NCBI GenBank assembly: GCA_947499545.1
Contig: CANMOZ010000002.1
Span: 124,001 to 188,000, forward strand
From: an uncultured Saccharospirillaceae bacterium
GTDB lineage: Bacteria; Pseudomonadota; Gammaproteobacteria; Pseudomonadales; Oceanobacteraceae
Direction of reading: 5' to 3'
Length of the DNA stretch: 64,000 nt
The translations under genes were made by a program, and so were the position numbers. The notes below the pieces were generated by a model that was given only the letters and a program-made list of their open reading frames with translations, was not told where the DNA came from and ran no database searches. Positions 46,591 to 54,706 of the stretch are shown one piece after another. The stretch's first letter is position 1. Each line of letters begins with the position of its first letter.

Positions 46591-46614
46591 AAAAGGCAGC
46601 CAGAGCTGCCTTTT
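46591..46614 (-). terminator. Rho-independent terminator of the barrel protein gene
   Basis: AAAAGGCAGC (46591-46600) and GCTGCCTTTT (46605-46614) form a perfect 10-bp stem with a 4-base loop. On the minus strand the stem runs into TTTTTAG. It lies 33 bp after the stop codon of the 46647-47540 gene. Confidence 0.9.
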
Positions 46615-46646
46615 AGGGTATCAACGTTCTTGGAAAGAGCCGTCGA

Positions 46647-47540
46647 TTAACGGTCGTCAGACTTCAGAGAAGAAGCTACGCCGTAAGTGGCCAGGGATAC
46701 GTTGAATGAGTAAACCGCGTCTTCGTCAGAGTTATCGTAACCCAGCTTGAAGGTTACTTTGTCAGTCACCATAACAGGGCGGAAGCCAAAGTGGATGCCA
46801 CGAGAAGTGTCTTGGCCTCTGTCTTCTGCATCATTTATTTGATAGTCAGCACCGGCGATCAGCATGCCGTTCAACCACCAAGATTCAACTTCAAACTTGT
46901 TCTGGGCGTTTTTAGCACCAGCGAAGTCTTCCATTCCGCGAGTGTAGCCAACACGGATGTCATCGGTTGGGTACGCTTTGAAAGAAATGTCGGCAGTTTC
47001 AACGGAGTTGTTTTTACCTGTTACGCCAATCTCATTGTTATAAGACGTGCCAACAGTGAACATGTCGAAGTAAGCTTCTGCAACGATATCGTGCTTGTTA
47101 TATGCTTCGGAATTGTTTTTATCTTCGGTTGTTGAATAATCATCAGTGGTATTAGAAATACCATACTTGTAAGACACTTTACCTACATTGGAGTCTTTCC
47201 AGCCGAACTCATTGCTAATTGTGTTGCCGTGGGAGTTTTTAGACGCAGTTTCTTTACCATTTTTAAAGGAAACCGTCCTCTTGCTTTGATCAATGCCAAC
47301 TTCAACTTTGTTGAAAAGGTTGTAGTCCATGGTGAACTTCACGCCAAGCTCGATGTCCTGTGCGTCAGTAGCATCCTTTTTCACGCCGTATTCATTACGA
47401 TTATCGTATTTCTCGTTGGCATCCGTTTTTTCGTAGCCAAAAGAAACGTCAGCGCTGTCGAACTTAACTTCGAAAGCAGAAGCAGAGGTTGCTGCAAAAG
47501 CAGTCGCGATTGCAAAAGAAAGTGTTTTTACAGAATTCAT
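46647..47540 (-). CDS. Outer-membrane beta-barrel protein
   Basis: A 297-residue exported protein. A classical signal peptide (about 1-22, ending ASA) is followed by alternating amphipathic strands rich in Asp, Asn, Lys and aromatic residues (for example VEVGIDQSKRTVSFKNG and VKFTMDYNLF). No cysteine is present in the mature part. This pattern indicates an outer-membrane barrel of about 12-14 strands, porin- or MetA-like, but I cannot name a family. A strong terminator follows, suggesting high expression as a single gene. Confidence 0.65.
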   Translation of the reverse strand: MNSVKTLSFAIATAFAATSASAFEVKFDSADVSFGYEKTDANEKYDNRNEYGVKKDATDAQDIELGVKFTMDYNLFNKVEVGIDQSKRTVSFKNGKETASKNSHGNTISNEFGWKDSNVGKVSYKYGISNTTDDYSTTEDKNNSEAYNKHDIVAEAYFDMFTVGTSYNNEIGVTGKNNSVETADISFKAYPTDDIRVGYTRGMEDFAGAKNAQNKFEVESWWLNGMLIAGADYQINDAEDRGQDTSRGIHFGFRPVMVTDKVTFKLGYDNSDEDAVYSFNVSLATYGVASSLKSDDR

Positions 47541-47615
47541 GATATCAATATTTCCTGTCCAACTTGTGTGATGGAGCGTCCGATTCTATCCACTTGATTA
47601 GACAAAATAAACAGC

Positions 47616-48098
47616 TTAGTGTCGATTTTTTTCGAAAGCGCAGCGTAATGCACCCAAATAGGTGGCTGGAAGGCCTTTTTGGTTAATATCTGACCAGACG
47701 TTATTTTTTAGTTCTTCGGGCAGGACTAACAATTTTTGCATGCTAGTTTGATCTTGCCAAGCAACTTCAAGAACATGCTGTTGATCTTCTTTCGGTAAAT
47801 GTTTAAGACTCGGCTCGCCTGACCAATCTTTGATCAGAAAAAAAAGCTCAAGATGGCGAATTTTACGACGCTTTTGGGTGAATTCACGAAGGTATACCAA
47901 AGGCCCGACTTCAACGGAAAGACCTGCCTCTTCCCAGCATTCACGGCGTACGCAGTCGATGACGGAAGCATCAAAGTCTTCATAGCCGCCACCGGGTGGT
48001 GTCCACCAAAGGCGACCGCTGCCACGATGTTTGTGTTTGACCAAGAGGATAGACTTATCTTTTACTATGAGCCCTGCAGCTCGGATTCGAATTTTCAT
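47616..48098 (-). CDS. NUDIX hydrolase
   Basis: A 160-residue hydrolase of nucleoside diphosphate-linked substrates. The Nudix box is GGGYEDFDASVIDCVRRECWEEAGL. The REUxEExGU core is intact, while the upstream Glu position carries Ala. The N-terminal strand IRIRAAGLIVKDKSILLVKHK is typical. The substrate is unknown. Its ATG is only 10 bp from the ATG of the divergent DUF454 gene, so promoters must lie inside each other's coding sequence, or one start is further downstream. Confidence 0.85.
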   Translation of the reverse strand: MKIRIRAAGLIVKDKSILLVKHKHRGSGRLWWTPPGGGYEDFDASVIDCVRRECWEEAGLSVEVGPLVYLREFTQKRRKIRHLELFFLIKDWSGEPSLKHLPKEDQQHVLEVAWQDQTSMQKLLVLPEELKNNVWSDINQKGLPATYLGALRCAFEKNRH

Positions 48099-48108
48099 AG
48101 AGTTAGTT

Positions 48109-48522
48109 ATGGATACCGATCAACGAAGTCACCCTTGGGTTCGTCCTTTATGGATTAGCGCAGGGTTTTGTTCACTTGCCATTGGCATCATAGGCGTCTT
48201 TCTACCTTTATTGCCAACGACTCCTTTGGTGATTCTAGCGGCTTTTTGTTTCTCGAAGGGGTCAAAACGCTTGCATGCATGGCTATTGGCTCAAAAAGGG
48301 CTGGGGCCTTTGATTCGCGAATGGGAAAATCATGGCGTCATTCCGTTAAAAGCTAAGTGTTTGGCAACGACCATGATTCTGGTCATGGTCGGGTATGCTC
48401 TATTCTTTAAAATTGACATTCAGTGGGTGCGAGTGGTCGTGGTGTTGACTATCCTGGGGACCCTGAGCTTTATCTGGAGTAGGCCGTCAAAACCGAGAGT
48501 GCCGGATAATGCAGCTGAATAA
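48109..48522 (+). CDS. DUF454 (YbaN-like) small membrane protein
   Basis: A 137-residue inner-membrane protein. DUF454 hallmarks are an N-terminal membrane helix ending in GIIGVFLPLLPTTPLVILAAFCFSKGS, the segment HGVIPLKAKCLATTMI, and two closing hydrophobic helices. Function is unknown in the family. I choose ATG 48109 because the conserved first helix then starts near residue 12; the frame is open from 48031, but that part overlaps the NUDIX gene by 68 bp. Confidence 0.8.
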   Translation: MDTDQRSHPWVRPLWISAGFCSLAIGIIGVFLPLLPTTPLVILAAFCFSKGSKRLHAWLLAQKGLGPLIREWENHGVIPLKAKCLATTMILVMVGYALFFKIDIQWVRVVVVLTILGTLSFIWSRPSKPRVPDNAAE

Positions 48523-48552
48523 TTAACTCTCTTGTGAGGTGCAACGACCACC

Positions 48553-49200
48553 ATGGCGCCCCAAAATCTGTTCATTTGGCACGTAGACTCTGCGTACTCA
48601 AGAGCCATTAAGTGGTTGCTGTTGAGTTTAGAGGTCAGGCACGAAGATCGAGTGGTGCAATGGCAAGAGTTGCGATCAGACCCGGTATTGTCATCCATAA
48701 ACCCTAAACGGCAAGTACCTGCTTTTTTGTTTGAAAATCGCCCTTTCTTTGACTCTTTCTTCATCAGTTTGCATTTTTTGGGTGAGGAGTGGACCCAAAC
48801 GCGCGATGCTGCGTTATTCCGATTGGCCGATTCGGATATTGCAGAAGCCATGCGTGGCTTGTATCGAGTGCATCGCTATCGGAAACAGCCGGAGTTAAAA
48901 GACACCCTTTTGTTGCACTCGTTAAGAGAAGAAGCCTGGCAATCTTGGTATCGCTGTCTGGTTTGGTGTGATGCGCTGTTGGAAAATCAACGTCTGAACC
49001 AAGCAGCAGCAGGCGTGGGCGCCGTATTGCTCCATGCCATGGTCGCTTGTATGATTTATTTTGATAAAGAGGTGCTGTCTTCGCTCAATCAACCCTTGTT
49101 GAGCTTATTGGCTAATATCGAAAGTAATGAGCATTACAAGACGATGGCAAAGGCATCGAACGGGCAGCAACGTGTTCCGTTTTACATTGTTACCCATTAA
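48553..49200 (+). CDS. Glutathione S-transferase-like protein
   Basis: A 215-residue cytosolic protein with a GST layout. The thioredoxin-like N-terminal domain has INPKRQVPAFLFENRPFFDS, corresponding to the cis-Pro and glutathione-binding Asp/Ser region. The C-terminal part is all-helical. The usual catalytic Ser/Tyr near residue 10 is not obvious (LFIWHVDSAYSRA offers Ser13/Tyr15). It precedes a persulfide-dioxygenase-like gene by 47 bp in the same direction. Since such enzymes use glutathione persulfide, a functional link is plausible. Confidence 0.7.
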   Translation: MAPQNLFIWHVDSAYSRAIKWLLLSLEVRHEDRVVQWQELRSDPVLSSINPKRQVPAFLFENRPFFDSFFISLHFLGEEWTQTRDAALFRLADSDIAEAMRGLYRVHRYRKQPELKDTLLLHSLREEAWQSWYRCLVWCDALLENQRLNQAAAGVGAVLLHAMVACMIYFDKEVLSSLNQPLLSLLANIESNEHYKTMAKASNGQQRVPFYIVTH

Positions 49201-49247
49201 TTTTGCGGATACGCACTTTGAATTTGAAAACGAAGGCACTTTGAACC

Positions 49248-50126
49248 ATGACAGCTGAAGTTCGCCCTTTTTACCATGCCGATACCAGTACGTTGAGTTA
49301 CATCGTCTACGATCAACCGGGTGGTCATGCCGTGGTGATTGACCCAGTCTTGGATTTCAAAGCCAATTCTGGTGCGGTCTGGACGGAGTTTGCTGACAAA
49401 CAAATCGCGTTTCTAGAAGACAATGCTCTAAAGCTTGAGTGGATTTTGGAAACGCATGCCCATGCAGATCATTTAAGTGCGGCGCGTTATTTAAAACAGA
49501 ATTGCGGCGGTAAGATCGCCATTGGTGAAGGTATTTTAGCGGTTCAAAAAACCTTTCAAGTCGTATTTGCTTATAACGAGCATAATGCTGTCTTGGGTGA
49601 AGCGGCTTTTGATTGCCTGTTTAAAGACAATGAAGTCTTTAGCTTTGGTGAGTTGCAAGGGAGAGTATTGGCAACGCCAGGGCATACCAAAGACAGCGTC
49701 ACTTATATTATTGATCTTAATGCCTTTGTGGGAGATACGCTCTTTATGCCCGACGGTGGGACCGCCCGTTGTGATTTTCCAGGGGGGGATGCCGCTCAGT
49801 TATTCCGGAGTATTCAACAATTGCATGCTTTGCCTGATAAGATGAAACTGTGGGTGTGTCACGATTATCAGCCCAACGGGCGTGAAATGCGATGCATGAC
49901 AACTGTTATAGACAGCAAGCACAACAATATTCATGTCAATGTAAACGCAAAAGAAGAAAACTTTGTGCAGGTGCGTAGCACTCGAGATGCAACGTTGGAT
50001 GTTCCTAAACTGATCTACCCATCCATTCAAGTGAATATTCAAGGCGGTCGGTTGCCACAAGAAAGTGAACCCGGTAAACGCTTTATTAAAATTCCTATGC
50101 AAGTCGCAGATAAGTTGAAAAATTAA
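49248..50126 (+). CDS. Metallo-beta-lactamase-fold hydrolase, persulfide dioxygenase (ETHE1/Blh)-like
   Basis: A 292-residue MBL-fold enzyme. Metal-binding motifs are THAHADHLSAARYL, PGHTKDSVTYI, VGDTLFMPDGGTARCDFPGG and WVCHDY. The HAHADH motif and the GTARCDFPGG segment match the persulfide dioxygenase group (ETHE1, Blh), which oxidises glutathione persulfide to sulfite using mononuclear iron. No rhodanese domain is fused. The GST-like gene upstream is a likely operon partner. Confidence 0.85.
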   Translation: MTAEVRPFYHADTSTLSYIVYDQPGGHAVVIDPVLDFKANSGAVWTEFADKQIAFLEDNALKLEWILETHAHADHLSAARYLKQNCGGKIAIGEGILAVQKTFQVVFAYNEHNAVLGEAAFDCLFKDNEVFSFGELQGRVLATPGHTKDSVTYIIDLNAFVGDTLFMPDGGTARCDFPGGDAAQLFRSIQQLHALPDKMKLWVCHDYQPNGREMRCMTTVIDSKHNNIHVNVNAKEENFVQVRSTRDATLDVPKLIYPSIQVNIQGGRLPQESEPGKRFIKIPMQVADKLKN

Positions 50127-50150
50127 TTAAAGCTCTTTCTTTGAGGAGAG

Positions 50151-50175
50151 CCCTTGGACGTTGATAATCCAAGGG
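50151..50175. terminator. Inverted repeat between convergent genes
   Basis: CCCTTGGA (50151-50158) and TCCAAGGG (50168-50175) are perfect 8-bp arms. It sits between the MBL-fold gene and the convergent LysM-GH19 gene. There is no T-run on either side. Confidence 0.5.
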
Positions 50176-50197
50176 CGTATAACTTAGAAGTGAAGCG

Positions 50198-51082
50198 TTA
50201 GGCGGCTTTTTGAATATTCAACGTTGATTTGGCAAGGTTCAAATAGGCTTCACGATCGGATAATCCGTTGTAACCGCCGTTAATGGCGCGCGTGACGCCT
50301 TTTAAATCATCTTGATCAGCTTTGGCGTTTAGACGGTGTTTGCTCCAATACCAACCGGCGGTTTCTACGATCCATTTCGGGTCTGTTGCACAGAGATCGG
50401 GATTGTTGACTAAGTCGACACCGGTATCTCGGCTAATGGATTCATAATTGTGTTTGCCGGTTAACTGAATAAAACCCCGACCACGATAACGCCAGCCTTC
50501 GCCGGAAGCTTCATCCCCATTTCCCATGCGAGATGCGTATACGCGATTGGCGATGGCTTCTGGTTTGCGTGCAAACTGCTCGGCTTCTTCATCGGTAGGA
50601 AAGTATTTTCCAAAGACAGAACGCAAAGCTTTAGCGCTGTAATTTAAATTTTCCTGGGTGTAATGCAAACAGCCACTCTCGTGTGCGATTTGGGCAAGAA
50701 AATGTGCGATGCGAAGTGGGGTGTTGATTTCATTAATACGTAAGCATTCGTTGATGGCATCACAGTACTGTTCGACGTCTTTGTCTTTGGCTTTATGGAA
50801 AATCGTTTTTAATTCTTCAAGACTAACTAGGCTTTCGCCTTCTGCGGTCACTGATCGGGTAGTCTGCGTTTCTGAAGCCTCTGGCTGAGGGTCTTGCTTT
50901 TGTTGTTTTGATTCTTGCAGAGAGTCGCTGGGGATTTTAAGGACTTGACCCACGTAAATTTTGTCAGGATTGTCAATTTGATTCAGGGTAGCGATTTCTT
51001 TGTAACGACCAGCATTACCTAAGTAGCGTTTGGCGATGAGGCTGAGGGTTTCTCCTGCTTTGACCGTATGCTCTGTAGACAT
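50198..51082 (-). CDS. LysM-GH19 peptidoglycan/chitin hydrolase without signal peptide
   Basis: A 294-residue protein. An N-terminal LysM domain (about 4-50, HTVKAGETLSLIAKRYLG) is joined by a Gln/Ser/Thr-rich linker to a GH19-type lysozyme/chitinase domain (about 90-290). It has a likely catalytic Glu135 in FLAQIAHESG, a second acid at Glu144, and the family segment GRGFIQLTGKHNYE. It lacks a Sec or Tat signal, so it must leave by a specialised route or by lysis. GH19 endolysins occur in phages and as secretion-system-associated muramidases. It follows the candidate effector gene in the same direction after a 179-bp gap. Confidence 0.85.
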   Translation of the reverse strand: MSTEHTVKAGETLSLIAKRYLGNAGRYKEIATLNQIDNPDKIYVGQVLKIPSDSLQESKQQKQDPQPEASETQTTRSVTAEGESLVSLEELKTIFHKAKDKDVEQYCDAINECLRINEINTPLRIAHFLAQIAHESGCLHYTQENLNYSAKALRSVFGKYFPTDEEAEQFARKPEAIANRVYASRMGNGDEASGEGWRYRGRGFIQLTGKHNYESISRDTGVDLVNNPDLCATDPKWIVETAGWYWSKHRLNAKADQDDLKGVTRAINGGYNGLSDREAYLNLAKSTLNIQKAA

Positions 51083-51261
51083 TGCATGCCTCCGTCTAAC
51101 TAACTGTTTAAGTCAGTATAGGTCGCAAGCCAACAAGTGCTTGAGGCAGTAGGGTTCTGGCGTACCTTGCTAAAAATTGATACTCAAGCTGACGGTTATT
51201 TAATCTCTGTTACAAACAGCAGTCTTAAATAACCCTCAGCAATGAAGAATTAAACGTTGAT

Positions 51262-52557
51262 TCACTCAGGCGCTTTAGGTTTAGGATCACGCAATTGATT
51301 GATGACGGCCAAAGAATATAGATCAGGGTGCTTCGCATCCTTAATTTTAATGATGAAATCAGCGGCATTGTCTCGGCGTTTCGCTAAGCCGTAAGACGCT
51401 TTTTCCTTGGAGAAGAAACCTCGGCCGGGCAGCACCCAATCCGTTCCACCCGCTTTGGCCACAGGGTCTTTCCCACCGGTTACGTTCACGTAGAAGTTGG
51501 TTTTATCGACAATCTGGCTACGTGTTAAGCGGTGGTCCTCACGGACAGGGGTCCCTAAATTAGCCAAGAAATTGATTTTGGCGTCATCGTCTAACAAGCG
51601 AATGGCTTCGTTCACCACGTTACCACCATGGCTGTGCGCAAAGATGTTTACTTTGATGTCATTTGCTTGGTAGTCGTTAATCAGTTTGGCGAGCGCTTCC
51701 GCAGCCTGAGCTCGTGCTTCTTGATGATTTTTTCCACTCCAGCGAAAGGCAGTGGTTTGGCCGCCAAAACGTTCAGCAATAAGCTGTGATTGAGGGCTCT
51801 GGGGATTAGCCCAGCCATTGACGGTTACACTAGTCCCAAAAGTACCATGAACGGTGAGATTGATGGTCGAACCTTTTTCAAGCTTCTGAGGCCCAAGGTG
51901 TTCATCAACCAAGCCGGGCGCTTCTGACAAGTAATTGGAGTAGGTTGGAGCCAATCGATGTATATGACCGGGTTTGTATTGCCCCTGGAGGGGTTTTTCA
52001 GGTTCTATACATTCACCATATTGGGAAAAACCAATATCACTGAGCTGGGTGTAAAAACATTGAGTAAAGGGTTGGGTGCGTGGGCTTTGCTCAAGTCCCT
52101 CCATTATGGCTGGCAATGAGGTCATGCTGCGCTGTGCCAATATTCCTTTTAAGTCTCTTCGGATCGCTTGATAGTGGTGATTGATTTGTCGCTTTTCTGC
52201 TGAGGTTAAACTGTCAGGCGTTTTTGCTAGAAGTTCATCCAGGGCATGAGTGTGTTTATTGTTGGGTAATTGATACAGCAATTTATCCTGCCCAATGATG
52301 CCCTCTGTGCGGACATGCTCGTACTGCATGCGAATCACATCTATGGGTGGAATGCGGTGAAATTGAACCGCAGGTTTGCCTGGTTGAGTTAACGACGAAA
52401 GTACATTTGGCGCTGATTGGGTGCGCCTAGCGATACGGATTTGCTCGGCAGCCCATGGGAGAGGCGCCTCAATTTTTTGAATTTTACGTTGCTGAATCTC
52501 TGTCTCTGATGGAGAGAAGCTGTTTTGGCGAGGTAACATACGGTGAATAAACGACAT
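51262..52557 (-). CDS. Candidate type III effector with lipase-like alpha/beta-hydrolase domain
   Basis: A 431-residue protein without a signal peptide. The N-terminal part (about 1-225) resembles nothing I know and is Ser/Gln/Pro-rich at the start, as in type III secretion signals. The C-terminal part is a lipase-like alpha/beta hydrolase: oxyanion strand TVHGTFG (H237), nucleophile elbow AHSHGG (Ser309), then probable Asp364 (GGKDPVA) and His410 (DAKHPDLYS). I choose ATG 52557, four bases after the chaperone stop and with GAGG upstream; a longer frame from 52608 overlaps the chaperone gene. Chaperone-effector pairing next to a type III locus is the main evidence for secretion. Confidence 0.7.
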   Translation of the reverse strand: MSFIHRMLPRQNSFSPSETEIQQRKIQKIEAPLPWAAEQIRIARRTQSAPNVLSSLTQPGKPAVQFHRIPPIDVIRMQYEHVRTEGIIGQDKLLYQLPNNKHTHALDELLAKTPDSLTSAEKRQINHHYQAIRRDLKGILAQRSMTSLPAIMEGLEQSPRTQPFTQCFYTQLSDIGFSQYGECIEPEKPLQGQYKPGHIHRLAPTYSNYLSEAPGLVDEHLGPQKLEKGSTINLTVHGTFGTSVTVNGWANPQSPQSQLIAERFGGQTTAFRWSGKNHQEARAQAAEALAKLINDYQANDIKVNIFAHSHGGNVVNEAIRLLDDDAKINFLANLGTPVREDHRLTRSQIVDKTNFYVNVTGGKDPVAKAGGTDWVLPGRGFFSKEKASYGLAKRRDNAADFIIKIKDAKHPDLYSLAVINQLRDPKPKAPE

Positions 52558-52561
52558 TTGA

Positions 52562-53014
52562 TTAACCTCGAATGAGTGATGCATGGTCTGACTGGGGTTG
52601 AGCCTCATTAGCCGCTGGCTTGCCCTCTAGTTTTCTTTGAACCTGTTGCAGAACAGCCGTAAAAGCCTCCACAACCTGGCTAAGGTTGTATTCGGTGAGA
52701 TCAGACAGTGATTGCTTGTGGCAAAGCATCAGATCGCCTTCACAGAGAGCTAAGTGGCAATAGTGCAACTCGGGGCTGAAATTATTTAATGACAAAGCAA
52801 GCCTTAACTGTTCGTCCCTCAGCCGTTCCTGGAGGGGATACACGGGCGTTTTGAGCATCAGCATGTCATGCTCAAATACGGGTTCTATGTGAACTTCTAC
52901 GCCAGAGGCGGTTTCAGCAGTCATAAGTAGCCCTTCATCTTCATGGTTTGGGTCAGTGCCCGACTCTCCAAAGGCTTGTTCATAGAAGAGGGCTTTTAGT
53001 TGCTCAGTTGTCAT
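52562..53014 (-). CDS. CesT/SycE-type (class I) type III secretion chaperone
   Basis: A 150-residue acidic cytoplasmic protein with the class I chaperone pattern. An N-terminal helix (about 3-17) is followed by paired strands (LLMTAETASGVEVHIEP and DMLMLKTPVYPL), a helix (LRDEQLRLALSLNNFSPE), strands (YCHLALCEGDLMLCHKQ) and a C-terminal helix (LSQVVEAFTAVLQQVQRKL). Such chaperones dimerise and bind the N-terminal 50-100 residues of one effector, usually encoded next door. The effector gene starts four bases after its stop. An inverted repeat lies immediately before its ATG. Confidence 0.75.
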   Translation of the reverse strand: MTTEQLKALFYEQAFGESGTDPNHEDEGLLMTAETASGVEVHIEPVFEHDMLMLKTPVYPLQERLRDEQLRLALSLNNFSPELHYCHLALCEGDLMLCHKQSLSDLTEYNLSQVVEAFTAVLQQVQRKLEGKPAANEAQPQSDHASLIRG

Positions 53015-53343
53015 AAGTTTTTAATTGGCAATGAATCGATGCCAACATAATCTGGCAAGACCAGTATGGTTGTGCTCTGTGGTCGTGGTTTTTTATATTT
53101 CTCTTTTTATACTGGGGCATATGTTCCAGAAGTTAATAAATATGATACCAGCGTCACAATATGGCATAAGGGGGTGGGCGTAGAGAAAATGTTCGTGGCT
53201 TTCTACCAATGGGTTTGCATTTCATGCCCGAAATGTTGGGTTTGTGAGGATTCTCTTGGTTTCAGTTAAGGATCGCTGACTGCGTCATAAGACCCTAGTA
53301 GCATTCGGTCTTTTATGTCTCATTTACGCAGTAGAGATCGAAT
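53015..53343. promoter_or_regulatory. Divergent intergenic region with inverted repeat upstream of the chaperone gene
   Basis: A 329-bp gap. TTGGCA (53025-53030) and TGCCAA (53040-53045) form an inverted repeat with 9-base spacing, 10 bp before the chaperone ATG. It could be an operator or an mRNA hairpin masking translation, since no clear ribosome binding site is visible. The rightward barrel gene must also have its promoter here. A 67-codon frame at 53066-53269 lacks coding character. Confidence 0.45.
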
Positions 53344-53973
53344 ATGAAAAGCTATATCTGGAACAGTATGAGCGGCACCGTTCTCCTCAGTGTTGCTCTT
53401 TTTGCGCAACCTTCTATAGGCGCTTCAAAATTGAAGCCTTTTGTTGGTTTCTCTGGCGGGTATGCGTTTGGAGCTGGTGAGCACCACTATAAGCGCACCA
53501 GTGGCGCTTGGAAAGACGACAAATCTGACTCCGCTGCTATCTATACATTTGGTGTCAGAGTGGGTGCATTGGAAAAAACCATGCGCCTTTATGGTGCTTA
53601 TGATTACACGCCATACCCTGGCCTTAGCCTGCACAATCTCACCGGGAATATTGAGGTTAAGATGAAGATGGCTCGTCGTTTTTATGGTTTGCTCGGTTTG
53701 CATGCAGGTTACGCATACGGTGATTGGAATGGGTCGCCTAAGAAGCCAGAGCTGTACTGGGCAGATGAAGCTAAAGGGTCTGCTCATGGTTGGATAGCAG
53801 GCGCACAAGCTGGCATGCTTTACCGTATTACCCCTTCGATTGATATTGATGCGGGAATTCGTGTTTCCAAAGTGTCGCTAACGGCCAAGGTAAAAGATAA
53901 AAATCAATATGAGTTTGAACAGAAGTTGAATCAGCATATCAGTATCAATACAGCTGTCAGCTATCGGTTTTAA
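53344..53973 (+). CDS. Outer-membrane barrel protein, tandem paralogue 1
   Basis: A 209-residue exported protein with a signal peptide (about 1-26, ending IGA) and alternating strands ending in a terminal aromatic (AVSYRF), a C-terminal signal recognised by the barrel-assembly machinery. About eight strands are predicted, as in OmpA/OmpX/Ail-type barrels. It shares with the next gene the pattern (R)VGALEK-x-(M/F)R-x-YG(A/S)Y, ARRFYG, the SAHGW segment and the C-terminal YRF, showing duplication and divergence. It is encoded between the effector pair and the type III operon, on the opposite strand. Confidence 0.7.
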   Translation: MKSYIWNSMSGTVLLSVALFAQPSIGASKLKPFVGFSGGYAFGAGEHHYKRTSGAWKDDKSDSAAIYTFGVRVGALEKTMRLYGAYDYTPYPGLSLHNLTGNIEVKMKMARRFYGLLGLHAGYAYGDWNGSPKKPELYWADEAKGSAHGWIAGAQAGMLYRITPSIDIDAGIRVSKVSLTAKVKDKNQYEFEQKLNQHISINTAVSYRF

Positions 53974-54067
53974 CGGGCCCTTTTATTCGGAGGGACTCGC
54001 TTTCCCCCATTTACTGAATTTCTGACTATGCTGTTGAGAGATGCCCTTAATAGACACGGAGGCCAAG

Positions 54068-54706
54068 ATGTTGTCCAAGAGCATTCTCAACAGTTTTCTA
54101 ATCATTACGGTGTTCTTTGCAGTCCCCTTTGCAGAGGCCAGAAGATCCCAAGGCTTTGCGAGTGGTACCTTTGGGTATAGTAATGTAAAGGTTGAACAAG
54201 AAATATCAAGTAGCTTTTCAAATTCCAAAAATACTGAAAAAGCAGACTTTTCAGCTTTTAACGCAGGATTTCGGTTTGGAGCTCTAGAGAAAGATTTTCG
54301 CATGTACGGTTCTTACGAGGCGCATATGTACGAAGAAGTCTTATTGCATATGGGGTTGGTCAATGCCGATGCGCTGTTCAAAATGGGTCGTCGTTTTTAC
54401 GGCTATATCGGTGGTCATGTAGGGTGGGGGTACGGCAAACTTAAAGAAGCAGGGGATGCTAAATTAGCAGCTAATGAAAAAGGGGTGACCTTTGGGGGAG
54501 ATCTTGATGGCGAAACAGCTCATGGATGGGTTGTCGGTGGTCAGGCTGGGGCTTTCTATAGAGTGGCTAAGAGCTTCGATTTGGAAGCTGGTCTCAGGCT
54601 CTCTTACATGGGGGTTGATAATGAATTTAAGAAAGGGAACTTAACTGTAAATACCGATTTCCTTTGGCAGTATAACTTTTTTGGGGCACTCACTTATCGT
54701 TTTTGA
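54068..54706 (+). CDS. Outer-membrane barrel protein, tandem paralogue 2
   Basis: A 212-residue exported protein, paralogue of the preceding barrel. The signal peptide (about 1-23, ending AEA) is followed by conserved segments FGALEKDFRMYGSYE, GRRFYGYIGGHVGWGYG, TAHGWVVGGQAGAFYRV and a terminal TYRF. I choose ATG 54068 because GGAGG is well spaced upstream. Its 3' end overlaps the convergent lipoprotein gene by 17 bp. Possible roles are serum or complement resistance, adhesion or structural support; none is shown by the sequence. Confidence 0.7.
   Translation: MLSKSILNSFLIITVFFAVPFAEARRSQGFASGTFGYSNVKVEQEISSSFSNSKNTEKADFSAFNAGFRFGALEKDFRMYGSYEAHMYEEVLLHMGLVNADALFKMGRRFYGYIGGHVGWGYGKLKEAGDAKLAANEKGVTFGGDLDGETAHGWVVGGQAGAFYRVAKSFDLEAGLRLSYMGVDNEFKKGNLTVNTDFLWQYNFFGALTYRF

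Noticed and set aside
53066-53269. 67-codon plus-strand frame upstream of the first barrel gene
   Set aside because: No ribosome binding site and odd Cys/Trp-rich composition; more likely leader or promoter DNA.
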